From NCBI RefSeq assembly GCF_900156625.1, contig NZ_FTOB01000006.1:141871-205870 (forward strand): a stretch of DNA of 64,000 nt. Direction: 5' to 3'. The translations under genes were made by a program, and so were the position numbers. Positions 26,641 to 35,682 of this stretch are shown in pieces. Position 1 is the first letter of the stretch. Each line of letters starts with the position of its first letter. The notes beneath the pieces are model-generated. The model searched no databases, was not told the DNA's origin, and saw only the letters and a list, made by a program, of their open reading frames with translations. This DNA is from Zobellia uliginosa (lineage in GTDB: Bacteria > Bacteroidota > Bacteroidia > Flavobacteriales > Flavobacteriaceae).

Positions 26641-27951
26641 TTAAGATAAGTACCGCTTAAAGCTATCGACCTCAATTTTTGCGTTAAGGTCATGGAGGAG
26701 ATTGTAAAGACCGAAGAAAGTACGGTTCATATAAAGGAAGTGCTTAGACCCCCTATTCCCGTTCATTTTTCGTATTTGACTGTCTTTCGAATAGCGTTCG
26801 CTCAAATCGGCGATTTTCTCCCAAAAATCATTAGAGCCAAAATCAAAATACTCCTCATTGAAGGGCGAGGTAAACAGCGAAAGCATTTCTTTAAAAAGCG
26901 CCTTAAAGAACTTCAATTCTTCAGGGGAATCGGTTTCCGTCAATATTTCCAACTCATACAGCTTTTCCATAAAAACGGCATCGTTTTCAATGTTCCGTTT
27001 TTGTGCCAACTCAAAATAAGGCACATAAAATTCCTTGGGCACCTCTTTAATACACCCGAAATCTATAGCGATCAAGCTATGGTCTTCGCTTATCAAAAAG
27101 TTACCGGGATGCGGATCGGCATGGACCTTTCTCAAACCGTGAATTTGAAACATATAGAAGTCCCATAATGTCTGACCTATACTATTACCGACTTCCGGAT
27201 CAAATTCCTTCTTGGTAAATTCACTTAGGTGCCGCCCCTGCATCCAATCCATAGTGATAATACGCTCGCTGGAAAGTTCTTTATAGTATTTAGGAAATTT
27301 AAGGTTCTTGATGGCCGAGCATTTCTCGGTAATTTCGATACTTTGTTCAATTTCAAGCAAATAATCGGTTTCCTCGATAAGCTTGTTCTCTACCTCCTTA
27401 AAATACTTATCCGAGTCCTTGCCCTGCAAGTTGAACATTCTGATGGCTATGGGCTTTACCAAGGCCAAATCACTTGATATGCTCTCGGCTACACCTGGAT
27501 ACTGTATCTTGACCGCCAAGGCTTTGCCATCTTTGGTAGCCTTGTGTACTTGACCTATACTGGCCGCGTTCACACTATCTTTTTCAAAGGTATCGAAGAG
27601 TTCTTCAGGGTACTTGCCCAGATATTTCTTAAACGTTTTTCTAACCAATGGTGCCGACAGTGGTGGCACCGAAAATTGAGATAACGAAAACTTGTCGACA
27701 TAGGCCCTCGGCAATAAGTTTTTTTCCATACTCAACATCTGGGCTACTTTCAATGCACTTCCCTTTAGGCTTTTAAGCCCGTCATAGATATCTTCGGCAT
27801 TGTTTTCGTTGAGTTCGTCTTTCCCTAGCTCGGGGTTGACCATTTTTTTTCCGTAGTACTTCACATAGTTTCCACCGATCTTTACACCCGTCTTAACCAG
27901 TTTGCCTGCTCTTTCTATCTTACCCGTGGGTATACTATCAAGTGTCTTCAT
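26641..27951 (-). CDS. ABC1/UbiB family atypical kinase
   Basis: Protein of 436 residues from the ABC1 (AarF/UbiB/ADCK) family of kinase-like ATPases. The Lys- and Gln-rich KxGQ-like part is SLKGSALKVAQMLSMEKNL; then SIGQVHKATKDGKALAVKIQ (nucleotide-loop side), HADPHPGNFLISEDHSLIAI (catalytic loop) and DFGCIKEVPK (metal-binding DFG). Relatives support ubiquinone synthesis, but Bacteroidota use menaquinone, so the role here is open. It is 36 bases downstream of a TetR-type regulator gene on the same strand, which suggests a two-gene operon. Confidence 0.88.
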   Translation of the reverse strand: MKTLDSIPTGKIERAGKLVKTGVKIGGNYVKYYGKKMVNPELGKDELNENNAEDIYDGLKSLKGSALKVAQMLSMEKNLLPRAYVDKFSLSQFSVPPLSAPLVRKTFKKYLGKYPEELFDTFEKDSVNAASIGQVHKATKDGKALAVKIQYPGVAESISSDLALVKPIAIRMFNLQGKDSDKYFKEVENKLIEETDYLLEIEQSIEITEKCSAIKNLKFPKYYKELSSERIITMDWMQGRHLSEFTKKEFDPEVGNSIGQTLWDFYMFQIHGLRKVHADPHPGNFLISEDHSLIAIDFGCIKEVPKEFYVPYFELAQKRNIENDAVFMEKLYELEILTETDSPEELKFFKALFKEMLSLFTSPFNEEYFDFGSNDFWEKIADLSERYSKDSQIRKMNGNRGSKHFLYMNRTFFGLYNLLHDLNAKIEVDSFKRYLS

Positions 27952-27987
27952 ATGTTTTTGTTAAGTCGAGAATAATGAAGCACCCCG

Positions 27988-28644
27988 TTATGCCATAGCC
28001 TCTTTATACAAGAATTTCCCGAAATCGATTATATTTTCCAAAGGCGTATGATCAAAGATGTCGAAAACGGTGTTGATCGATTTTTCAATGGCCAGGTCGG
28101 TTTTTTCAAAACCAGATGAACTGTCATCCATCCAAAACTTCAATACGAACAGAAACTGCAACCAGGCCCCTTCAGAAAATATCTTGGGATTGTACTTCGT
28201 GATTTTGCTACTTTTTCCCGCATTGGCCTCATCGATCAAACCTATAGCAAAGCCCTTCACCAAGTGCCGTAAATCTTTCAACTGCGCCAAATTCTTGAGT
28301 GCATTCCGATGTTCGGTCAAAGTGAGCAGCACATAGCTCCGGTTTAAGGTAAGCAACTCAAAAAAGGTAAAGAAGAAGGTCAACATCTTTTCTTTGTTCG
28401 AAAGGCTTTCGTATTCGTCGTTCTTGTCCAAAAGCGCTTCGGTATGGGCGTAAAATTTGCCCCATATTGCTTTCTGCAGGGATTCCACCGAACCAAAAAA
28501 CGCATAGAAATCGGTTTCGGCAATCTTGTTTTCCTTACAGAACCTGTATATCGATTTCGGTACCGCATCATGCTCGAGAACGTAGTCCATATAGAGTTCA
28601 ATGATGCGATCTTCCGTAATTTTATTTGTTTTTCTCTTAGCCAC
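27988..28644 (-). CDS. TetR-type transcriptional regulator
   Basis: Protein of 218 residues starting at GTG (28644), giving MAKRKTNKITEDRIIEL. The N-terminal helix-turn-helix is degenerate: AVPKSIYRFCKENKIAETDF then FFGSVESLQKAIW, of the TetR family form in which the usual FAxKGF phrase is replaced. The rest is helical with a ligand-type C-terminal domain. It is conserved beside ABC1 kinase genes in Bacteroidota as far as I remember, and the two are 36 bases apart. Control of the pair, perhaps in response to a lipid or quinone-like ligand, is inference. Confidence 0.75.
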   Translation of the reverse strand: MAKRKTNKITEDRIIELYMDYVLEHDAVPKSIYRFCKENKIAETDFYAFFGSVESLQKAIWGKFYAHTEALLDKNDEYESLSNKEKMLTFFFTFFELLTLNRSYVLLTLTEHRNALKNLAQLKDLRHLVKGFAIGLIDEANAGKSSKITKYNPKIFSEGAWLQFLFVLKFWMDDSSSGFEKTDLAIEKSINTVFDIFDHTPLENIIDFGKFLYKEAMA

Positions 28645-29077
28645 GATTCTTGAGTTTTATTACATAAAGTTACGCCTTAAAGGCTTTAATTACTGTTAAG
28701 GGTATACCAATTCTTTGTCTAATTTAAAAAACGTGCTTTCCGAAGAAAACACGCTCTTAAACAACCTAACAATAATTAATTTAAACGTGATCCAAACTAA
28801 AACGCTCTTTCTCATAGCAATTTTAATCACATCCATGATCAAATATACAAAATGTTTAACTATTTTCAAAAATAATTAAACAAAAAGACAATTGTGCCAT
28901 TTCTTCAAAGTATGGAACAGCAGAATGCGCCAGTTTGTCACTCTTACCAGATGTGGTATTTTTTTTGACGGGCACCGTCTAGGTAATTACAACTGTGGTT
29001 CTTTTATGCCCAAGAACCAAAACAAATATTAAACTATAGGTCAAGCTACGGCGAGTACCTTACTAAAATTATAGTAT
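28645..29077. other. 433-base intergenic region upstream of htpG
   Basis: No gene is found here on either strand. It holds the promoter of the TetR-type gene (leftward) and of htpG (rightward). The left 230 bases are AT-rich and without clear structure. At 28893-28943 there are two related copies of an 18-base element, described separately. Confidence 0.6.
28893..28943 (+). promoter_or_regulatory. Tandem operator-like elements upstream of htpG
   Basis: TGTGCCATTTCTTCAAAG (28893-28910) and TGCGCCAGTTTGTCACTC (28926-28943) share TGnGCCAnTTnnTCA and start 33 bases apart, close to three helical turns. They lie about 135 to 185 bases before the htpG ATG. I suggest a binding site for a stress regulator; the protein is unknown. 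Confidence 0.45.
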
Positions 29078-30967
29078 ATGGCAACAGGTAAAATCAACGT
29101 ATCGGTGGAGAATATTTTTCCGCTGATTAAGAAATTTTTGTACAGTGACCACGAAATCTTCTTAAGGGAGCTAGTGTCGAACGCGACCGATGCGACGCTT
29201 AAACTGAAGCACCTGACCTCTATAGGCGAGGCCAAGGTAGAGTACGGCAACCCGATGATTGAAATAAAGGTCGATAAGGAAGGAAAAAAAATACACGTTA
29301 TAGACCAAGGTATCGGTATGACGGAAGACGAGGTCAAAAAATACATCAACGAGCTTGCTTTTTCAGGTGCCGAGGAATTCTTGAACAAATATGAGGACGG
29401 TGCCAAGGAAAGCGGAATTATAGGTCATTTCGGTTTAGGCTTTTATTCGGCCTTTATGGTAGCTGATCAGGTAGAGATCAATACCAAAAGCTTTAAGGAA
29501 GACGCCGAGGCGGTACACTGGAGCTGTGATGGATCGCCGAATTTTACCTTAGAGCCCGGTAGCCGTCAAGAACGCGGTACGGAAATCATCCTACACATTG
29601 CGGAAGACTCGACCGAGTTTTTGGAAGACAGCCGCATCAGTCAACTTCTAAACAAATACAACAAGTTCATGCCGATACCGATCAAGTTCGGCACAAAAAC
29701 GGAGACCTTACCCAAACCGGAAGATGCCAAGGAAGACGATCCGGCGCCTACCCAAGAAGTAGACAACATCATTAACAACCCTAATCCGGCTTGGACGAAG
29801 CAGCCTGCCGACCTAGAGGAGAAAGACTATAAAGAGTTCTACCGCGAGTTGTACCCCATGCAGTTCGAGGAGCCCTTGTTCAATATTCACCTGAACGTAG
29901 ACTACCCCTTCAACCTTACCGGTATTCTATACTTCCCTAAGTTGACCAACGACCTCAATGTACAGAAAGACCGAATTCAGCTGTACCAAAACCAGGTTTT
30001 CGTTACCGATAACGTCGAGGGCATCGTGCCCGAGTTCTTGACCATGCTTCGCGGTGTAATCGATTCGCCCGACATTCCTTTGAACGTCTCTAGATCATAT
30101 CTACAGGCCGATGGTGCCGTCAAGAAAATTTCTTCGTACATAACGAGAAAAGTCGCCGATAAATTGAATTCATTGTTCAAGAACAACCGCGAGGAATTTG
30201 AGCAAAAATGGAACGACATCAAAATCGTTATTGAATACGGAATGCTCAGTGAAGACAAGTTCTTTGAAAAAGCTGACAAATTTGCACTTTACCCCACTGT
30301 AGACGGTACCTACTATACGTTTGAGGAACTACAGGAAAAAATCAAGGAAAACCAAACCGACAAAGACGACAAACTCGTTGTTCTTTATGCCTCAGACAAG
30401 GTAGCCCAACACAGTTATATCGAGGCTGCAAAGGCAAAAGGTTATGAAGTGCTTTTGATGGATTCCCCCATTATTGCCCATTTGATGCAAAAATTGGAAA
30501 CCTCAAAAGAGAAACTTTCCTTTGCCCGTGTAGATGCCGACCATTTGGACAACCTGATCAAGAAAGAAGATGCCCAAATCTCTAAATTATCGGACGAGGA
30601 AAAAGAAACCCTTAAAAAGAACCTTGAGGAGGTAATTACCGATAAGAGCTACACCGTGCAACTTGAAGCTATGGACAGTGACGCCTCTCCCTTTATCATT
30701 ACCGAGCCTGAGTTCATGCGCCGTATGAAAGAAATGCAGCAAACCGGTGGTGGCGGTATGTTCGCTATGGGGTCGATGCCCGATATGTACAACCTTATCG
30801 TAAATACCAACCACCCGCTCGTAGGCGAGATATTGAACACCAAAACCGCCAAAAAACGCGAACGCCTAATCAATCAATCCATAGATTTGGCACGACTCTC
30901 AAAAGGGTTGCTAAAAGGTGAGGAATTAACGAACTTTATCAAACGCAGTTATGACATGGTAAAGTAA
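29078..30967 (+). CDS. htpG: Molecular chaperone HtpG (Hsp90)
   Basis: Bacterial Hsp90 of 629 residues, the normal length. The N-terminal ATPase shows FLRELVSNATDATLKLKHL and VIDQGIGMTEDEVKKYINEL, then SGIIGHFGLGFYSAFMVADQ, all GHKL motifs. The middle domain has the Arg-containing LNVSRSYLQADGAVKKIS, and the C-terminal dimerisation part is intact. It assists folding of proteins in the cytoplasm. It stands alone, with a long upstream region carrying repeated operator-like elements and a very strong terminator after it. Confidence 0.97.
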   Translation: MATGKINVSVENIFPLIKKFLYSDHEIFLRELVSNATDATLKLKHLTSIGEAKVEYGNPMIEIKVDKEGKKIHVIDQGIGMTEDEVKKYINELAFSGAEEFLNKYEDGAKESGIIGHFGLGFYSAFMVADQVEINTKSFKEDAEAVHWSCDGSPNFTLEPGSRQERGTEIILHIAEDSTEFLEDSRISQLLNKYNKFMPIPIKFGTKTETLPKPEDAKEDDPAPTQEVDNIINNPNPAWTKQPADLEEKDYKEFYRELYPMQFEEPLFNIHLNVDYPFNLTGILYFPKLTNDLNVQKDRIQLYQNQVFVTDNVEGIVPEFLTMLRGVIDSPDIPLNVSRSYLQADGAVKKISSYITRKVADKLNSLFKNNREEFEQKWNDIKIVIEYGMLSEDKFFEKADKFALYPTVDGTYYTFEELQEKIKENQTDKDDKLVVLYASDKVAQHSYIEAAKAKGYEVLLMDSPIIAHLMQKLETSKEKLSFARVDADHLDNLIKKEDAQISKLSDEEKETLKKNLEEVITDKSYTVQLEAMDSDASPFIITEPEFMRRMKEMQQTGGGGMFAMGSMPDMYNLIVNTNHPLVGEILNTKTAKKRERLINQSIDLARLSKGLLKGEELTNFIKRSYDMVK

Positions 30968-31518
30968 CACCAAACTACATACTTACAAAAACGCCCGATT
31001 GCAGAGTGCAGCAATCGGGCGTTTTTTCTTGTTAAAATTCATATCTTCCCCAAAAATTTGAAATAGGCCCCAAAAATGCCCAAAATTTTGAAGTCTATCT
31101 CCATAAAAAAATCAAAAAAATACCTACTAATAGGTGCCGCTAAAAGAAGAACGAAAGAATGAAAACTCTAAAACTGCACAAAACACCTCGGCTATCTGAC
31201 TTTTGGAATACCCCAAAAAACAACAATAGGGCCTACCCCAAAACCTTAACATCCATTTCTATTTCAGGTCGACAGGATGCATTCGTCCCGTCAAGCCTTT
31301 TTCAACACATATCTTTGATGCAGACTTTGGTTTCCTATGCGACCAAAGCAGATGCAAATGGAACAAGAACCTAAGCATCCTTAGCATCCTTTGCGATCCT
31401 TGTTTTTCAAGAAACTCATATTTCACTGAACCCCAATAAACGTTTTACATTTTACACCGATATAGAGTGCCCCATCATCTCTAACGAAACCCTATTACTT
31501 ACTTAAAGCTTACTTTGT
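30968..31518. other. 551-base stretch without a supported gene
   Basis: After the htpG terminator the stretch has low coding character. A 71-codon frame at 31159-31374 has no family look and I do not accept it. Small structures include CTTTGGT/ACCAAAG (an inverted repeat at about 31327-31350) and a short direct repeat AGCATCCTT at about 31374-31391. The promoter of the cupin gene must lie at the right end. Confidence 0.5.
30987..31026 (+). terminator. Strong terminator of htpG
   Basis: Sixteen-base perfect stem (AAAAACGCCCGATTGC at 30987-31002 with its complement at 31011-31026), an eight-base loop and a following T-run. It lies 20 bases after the htpG stop. Confidence 0.92.
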
Positions 31519-31893
31519 ATGGTACTTACAGAACTAAACCCCAAGGGTAATTTTGACTCTTGGGACAAAAAGAAACTGAATGAAATCGAACAGAATACCT
31601 TCAGCACAAAAATTGGCGATATCCTTTTTGAAAATGACGAACTTATATTAAGCGAAATAATTCTAAAGCCCGGGGAAAGAACTCCTTTTAGAAAGCATTG
31701 TAACGATTATAGCTGTACGTGCTTTACAGACGGACTTTTGGTTTCAAGAAATGTAAACGGACAAATCGGACTTTTGCGTTTTGACGAAGGGGATCAATTC
31801 TATTGGACCTGCAGTAGAAAGGAAACCATTCACGACCTGGAAAATATCGGAGAGAACACCGTCATCATTAAGGTGATTGAAATAAAAAGGTAA
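31519..31893 (+). CDS. Cupin-like small protein
   Basis: Protein of 124 residues without signal peptide. LSEIILKPGERTPFRKHCND followed by YSCTCFTDGLLVS and EGDQFYWTCSRKETIHDLEN has the layout of a single cupin barrel (G(X)5HXH-like first motif, second motif with His late), but the metal ligands are not complete: one clear His in each motif and several Cys. It could bind metal through Cys, or be a non-catalytic cupin. Function unknown. It stands alone, convergent with the inositol oxygenase gene. Confidence 0.6.
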   Translation: MVLTELNPKGNFDSWDKKKLNEIEQNTFSTKIGDILFENDELILSEIILKPGERTPFRKHCNDYSCTCFTDGLLVSRNVNGQIGLLRFDEGDQFYWTCSRKETIHDLENIGENTVIIKVIEIKR

Positions 31894-31925
31894 CGGCCAT
31901 TCCGCCCTTAGGTTGAATGACCGTT
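31892..31925. terminator. Weak hairpin between convergent genes
   Basis: AACGGCCATT / AATGACCGTT (nine of ten pairs) with a 14-base loop overlaps the stop codon of the cupin gene. No T-run is present on either side. Confidence 0.3.
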
Positions 31926-31947
31926 GCTATTGAATTAAATTATAAGG

Positions 31948-32757
31948 CTACCAGAAAATAGGTCCCTTACCCAAGTATTTTTCAGCTATGGGCTGGTAAT
32001 ATTCGCGCACCTCTTCCAAATCGTATATTTTTTGGCATTTGGTGTAAAGGTCGTATTTATTGAAATCTTTAATCAGTTCTAAATACTTCTTATCTCCTTC
32101 ATTCAAGAGTTCCTTATAGCTTCCTCCGGTATGCCAAGGGTAAAAGGAGTGGTACCGGACCATGACCATGGCTTCTTTGGGCAATGTGTTTTCCTTATGG
32201 TTTGAAAGCACCTGATAAAGATATTCATCATGCCCCCAGGCAAGGTTTAGTTTGTCAAGTCCGCAACCTTCTTGGTAAATACCTGTAGGGGTATTGTAAC
32301 GGGCATCGGCCATATCGGGATTCAATTCGTTAAATTCGGGGTACACACAGGTATCGGGCAATTTACAACCGACCACAAAGACATCGCCAACGGTACCCCA
32401 TTGCTCGTCTTGACTTGTACCATCTTCATCGCTGCCCCAAAGGAACATTATCTTCCCTAAATCGTGAATAAGCCCTGTCAGCTGCATCCAATCGGGACGA
32501 TTGTCTTCCCTGATAGCCTCGGCACTCTGAATCAGGTGCTGTACGTTAGGTAGATCCAAATCGGGATCGCTCACATCGATCAACTTATTCAAATGACCCA
32601 TGGCTTCCCATAGATCCATAGGTTTATCATAGGTCAAATACTTCTTTTGCATACGCTGAACATAATCAACAGTCTGATTCTTCCGCATTTTCCTGTAATG
32701 CTCTTTCACAGCGGCCGATACGTCTACAGCCTCATAATCCCTGAACGTTTTTTCCAT
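31948..32757 (-). CDS. Inositol oxygenase (MIOX)
   Basis: Di-iron oxygenase of 269 residues that converts myo-inositol to D-glucuronate. Metal-ligand His and Asp residues of the MIOX fold are visible: VQHLIQSAEAIR, LTGLIHDLGKIMFLWG (HD pair), LAWGHDEYLYQVL and VRYHSFYPWHTGG. The substrate-binding end KYDLYTKCQKIYDLEEVREY is also typical. The enzyme is best known in eukaryotes and in scattered bacteria. It is 60 bases downstream of a sodium symporter gene, so an inositol import-and-oxidation unit is likely; the product would enter glucuronate catabolism. Confidence 0.93.
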   Translation of the reverse strand: MEKTFRDYEAVDVSAAVKEHYRKMRKNQTVDYVQRMQKKYLTYDKPMDLWEAMGHLNKLIDVSDPDLDLPNVQHLIQSAEAIREDNRPDWMQLTGLIHDLGKIMFLWGSDEDGTSQDEQWGTVGDVFVVGCKLPDTCVYPEFNELNPDMADARYNTPTGIYQEGCGLDKLNLAWGHDEYLYQVLSNHKENTLPKEAMVMVRYHSFYPWHTGGSYKELLNEGDKKYLELIKDFNKYDLYTKCQKIYDLEEVREYYQPIAEKYLGKGPIFW

Positions 32758-32817
32758 TTTTAAAAATTTAGCATTAAACTCACTCTGTTACAGTACTTTT
32801 TCTATCCCGATTATGTG

Positions 32818-34416
32818 CTAGACATTGCCTAAAACAAGGTACAAAATAATCGTAAACAGTATAAGAAAGAAACTAAAGGGCTTGGCAAACCTCCATGGTT
32901 TTAGGTTTAACACGCCCGCGTCTTTCATAATAAACTTTTCTTCTTTTTTGGTTAAGGCCGATACCATGTGCATAATGGCGATATTCAGAACGAATTCAAT
33001 ACCCCAAATATGGATAAAATGGAGGTTGACCTCAAGCACATAATACATAAACACGTAGAACAACAGACCAAAGCCTAGTCCTGCTTTGGCGCCGGCAGCC
33101 GTTACTCTCGGAAAAAGGAAACCAGCAATGATCACACTGGCTATGGGAATAAAGAATATACCGTTCAGCTGTTGCAGCAACTGGTATAGCCCATCTGGGG
33201 CATTGGCCACAAAGGGGGCAATGCCAATGGCCAATATGGCGAGAATGGCCGAGGTACTTTTACCGATGACCACCAACTTCTTCTCATTGGCATCTTTTTG
33301 AATGTATTTTTTAAATATATCAAGGCTAAAAACCGTGGCGGCACTGTTCAAGGCACTGTTAAAAGTACTTAAAATAGCCCCCATCATTACGGCAACAAAA
33401 AAGCCCGTAAGCCATAGAGGCAATACTTTCTTCACCAAAAGCGGATATACGTTATCTGGATTATCGTACAGGCTCTCCCCAAAATAATAAAAACCTATAA
33501 GTCCGGGCAACACAATTACCAAAGGTACCAATATCTTCAGCAGTCCGGTAAACAGTAGTCCTTTTTGGGCTTCCTTTAGATTGACCGCGCCCAACACCCG
33601 TTGAATAATAGACTGGTGCATGGTCCAGAAATAGATTTGGTTGACCATAAGGCCCGTAAACAAGACCTCAAAGGGCAGAATAGCGGAACGTGCGCCCTCT
33701 CCTACTCCCGATTCGTGACTAATTACGTTGAATTTTTCAGGACTATGCTTAAAAACGGTCGACATCCCCTCGAGAATGTTTCCGTCCCCAATGGCCAATA
33801 GGGCCAGTATGGGTACCAGAAGACCCGCTACCAAAAGTCCAAAGCCGTTAATAGTATCGGTATAGGCGACCATTTTTAATCCGCCAAAAATAGCGTAGAC
33901 CGCACCAATGCTTCCTACAACTAAAATCGTAATCCATATTCCTTCGCTCGTTGTCACATTCAAGAGTTCCGAGATATCGAAGATAGCTTCAATGTTCAAT
34001 GCTCCAGTGTATAGAACAATGGGCAGCAAAGTAGCCACAAAGGAGATGATCAAAAGAAGGGCCACTAAGGTCCGCGTAAGTCCGTCAAAGCGTTTTTCCA
34101 AGAATTCCGGGATGGTAGTCAAGCCCATTTTAAGGTAGCGCGGCGCAAAATATAGGGCAGCTATGACCAAGGCCAAGGCCGAAGTTACCTCCCACGCTAC
34201 AATGATCGCCCCGTTACGATAGGCCGACCCGTTCATCCCCACCAAATGCTCGGTAGATATATTCGTCAAAAGTAAAGAGCCCGCTATGACCACCCCGGTC
34301 AATGACCTGCCTCCCAAAAAATATCCGTCTTTGGTATTCAGCTTGTCCCTCCTAAGCTTGTAAGTGGCGTAAAAGGCTACAAATCCTGTAAATAATAAAA
34401 ATGTTAATAATGCCAT
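32818..34416 (-). CDS. Sodium:solute symporter (SLC5/SGLT-like), probable inositol importer
   Basis: Membrane symporter of 532 residues with about 14 hydrophobic segments. GRSLTGVVIAGSLLLTNIST is the unwound-helix region, AYTDTINGFGLLVAGLLVP and GAILSTFNSALNSAATVFSL give the family core with the sodium-site Ser residues. This is the SGLT/SMIT-like subgroup (sugar or polyol transport). The gene is directly upstream of inositol oxygenase on the same strand, which points to myo-inositol as solute; that assignment is by context only. Confidence 0.85.
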   Translation of the reverse strand: MALLTFLLFTGFVAFYATYKLRRDKLNTKDGYFLGGRSLTGVVIAGSLLLTNISTEHLVGMNGSAYRNGAIIVAWEVTSALALVIAALYFAPRYLKMGLTTIPEFLEKRFDGLTRTLVALLLIISFVATLLPIVLYTGALNIEAIFDISELLNVTTSEGIWITILVVGSIGAVYAIFGGLKMVAYTDTINGFGLLVAGLLVPILALLAIGDGNILEGMSTVFKHSPEKFNVISHESGVGEGARSAILPFEVLFTGLMVNQIYFWTMHQSIIQRVLGAVNLKEAQKGLLFTGLLKILVPLVIVLPGLIGFYYFGESLYDNPDNVYPLLVKKVLPLWLTGFFVAVMMGAILSTFNSALNSAATVFSLDIFKKYIQKDANEKKLVVIGKSTSAILAILAIGIAPFVANAPDGLYQLLQQLNGIFFIPIASVIIAGFLFPRVTAAGAKAGLGFGLLFYVFMYYVLEVNLHFIHIWGIEFVLNIAIMHMVSALTKKEEKFIMKDAGVLNLKPWRFAKPFSFFLILFTIILYLVLGNV

Positions 34417-34621
34417 AAATGGGGGTAATTTCCTAATTTATACAAGGTGCGATAAGCCACCGAATGTCAAATTAACAGAATTTAAGCGAATAATCTAGCA
34501 CATTATCAAAATTTTCGTGTGCGCAGACGAAAATAAATTGTCCACTACTTCCCTTGAAGTATTGAAAACAAGTAACCAGGCAGGATTCTATTTTTACCGA
34601 TAGGTTTTCTACCTTTAAGCT

Positions 34622-35263
34622 ATGAAAATCATCTCGACCAATATCGGACGCCCCACCACAGTTATATGGAACGGCAAAAATGAGCAGACCGGCATATTCA
34701 AATACCCGGTAGAAGAACCCCTATTTTTAGGAAAGACCGATGTAGCCAAAGATTCGGTCATTGACCGAAAGCACCATGCCGGCATCAACAAGGCCTGTTT
34801 TCTATTTTCGGTAGACCATTACGACTACTGGAAAAAATTATATCCAGATCTGGAATGGAAATGGGGAATGTTCGGTGAGAACCTTAGCGTAAGCGGACTT
34901 GATGAATCTATCGTACGCATAGGCGATATCTATAAAATAGGAAGCGCCCTTGTTCAAATTTCACAACCAAGGGAACCTTGTTACAAGCTCGGAATCCGGT
35001 TTAACGACCAAGGCATTTTAAAAAAGTATATCGACTATGGCTACCCAGGCACCTACGTTCGCATTCTTAAAGAAGGAGAAGTCAGAAAAGGAGAGCGATT
35101 TATTTTAGTAGAGCAATCTACAAACGAACTTACGGTAAAGGATTTTTTTCAGCTCTTGTTCATGCGTAAAAAAGACCAAAAGATATTGGAATTGGCATTG
35201 AGCAACCAAGCCTTGCCAGGGTACAAACGTGAGCGTTTAAGGAAATATCAAGTTAAACCATGA
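34622..35263 (+). CDS. MOSC domain protein (YiiM-like)
   Basis: Protein of 213 residues with a MOSC domain at about 20-155: DSVIDRKHHAGINKACFLFS, then WGMFGENLSVSGLDE and ISQPREPCYKLGIRF with the conserved Cys. A short C-terminal 3-alpha domain follows (VKDFFQLLFMRKKDQKILEL). MOSC proteins bind the molybdenum cofactor, and YiiM-type proteins reduce N-hydroxylated compounds such as 6-N-hydroxylaminopurine. It overlaps the next gene by four bases (ATGA). Confidence 0.88.
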   Translation: MKIISTNIGRPTTVIWNGKNEQTGIFKYPVEEPLFLGKTDVAKDSVIDRKHHAGINKACFLFSVDHYDYWKKLYPDLEWKWGMFGENLSVSGLDESIVRIGDIYKIGSALVQISQPREPCYKLGIRFNDQGILKKYIDYGYPGTYVRILKEGEVRKGERFILVEQSTNELTVKDFFQLLFMRKKDQKILELALSNQALPGYKRERLRKYQVKP

Positions 35264-35613
35264 GCTATACATGGCACCTCTACGTAATGGGAGCTATTTA
35301 CGTGCTGGCCGGGATCATGCACTTTATCAAACCTAGGGTGTATATGGCAATCATGCCCCATTATTTGCCCAACCATAAGCTTTTGGTGCAACTGAGCGGT
35401 GTGGCCGAAATAGTTCTGGGCCTGGGCGTTTGTTTCCCTTTTACAAAGAATTATGCCCTATACGGACTCATTTTAATGTTGACCGTATTCTTACCGGTGC
35501 ACGTCTATATGCTTTCAGAAAAAAAGGCTTCAGCGGGTATTCCCAAATGGATATTGTGGGCAAGGCTGCCTTTGCAGTTTGTTCTAATGTACTGGGCCTA
35601 CAGCTACCTATAA
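35260..35613 (+). CDS. DoxX-like small membrane protein
   Basis: Membrane protein of 117 residues with four hydrophobic helices. HLYVMGAIYVLAGIMHFIKP and LSGVAEIVLGLGVCFPFT are typical of the DoxX/DUF6790-like four-helix group. Start ATG overlaps the MOSC stop codon by four bases, so both are translated together. Function unknown; related DoxX proteins are linked to redox or detoxification systems, which would fit a MOSC partner. Confidence 0.75.
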   Translation: MSYTWHLYVMGAIYVLAGIMHFIKPRVYMAIMPHYLPNHKLLVQLSGVAEIVLGLGVCFPFTKNYALYGLILMLTVFLPVHVYMLSEKKASAGIPKWILWARLPLQFVLMYWAYSYL

Positions 35614-35617
35614 GCAT

Positions 35618-35652
35618 AAAAAAAGCCCCTAAGGTTCTCAACCACCTTAGGG
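35618..35652 (-). terminator. Terminator between convergent genes
   Basis: Nine-base perfect stem CCCTAAGGT / ACCTTAGGG with an eight-base loop. The minus strand runs into a T-run of seven, so it mainly ends the exported-protein gene from the right; it can also serve the DoxX gene. Confidence 0.75.
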
Positions 35653-35682
35653 ACAATTTAACTCAACTCAACTTAAACAATC

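Noticed and set aside
26692..27168. Plus-strand open frame of 158 codons opposite the ABC1 kinase gene
   Set aside because: Antisense to a well-supported kinase gene; the product shows no recognisable domain.
31159..31374. 71-codon open frame between htpG and the cupin gene
   Set aside because: No hydrophobic or domain pattern, odd composition and no promoter; treated as intergenic.
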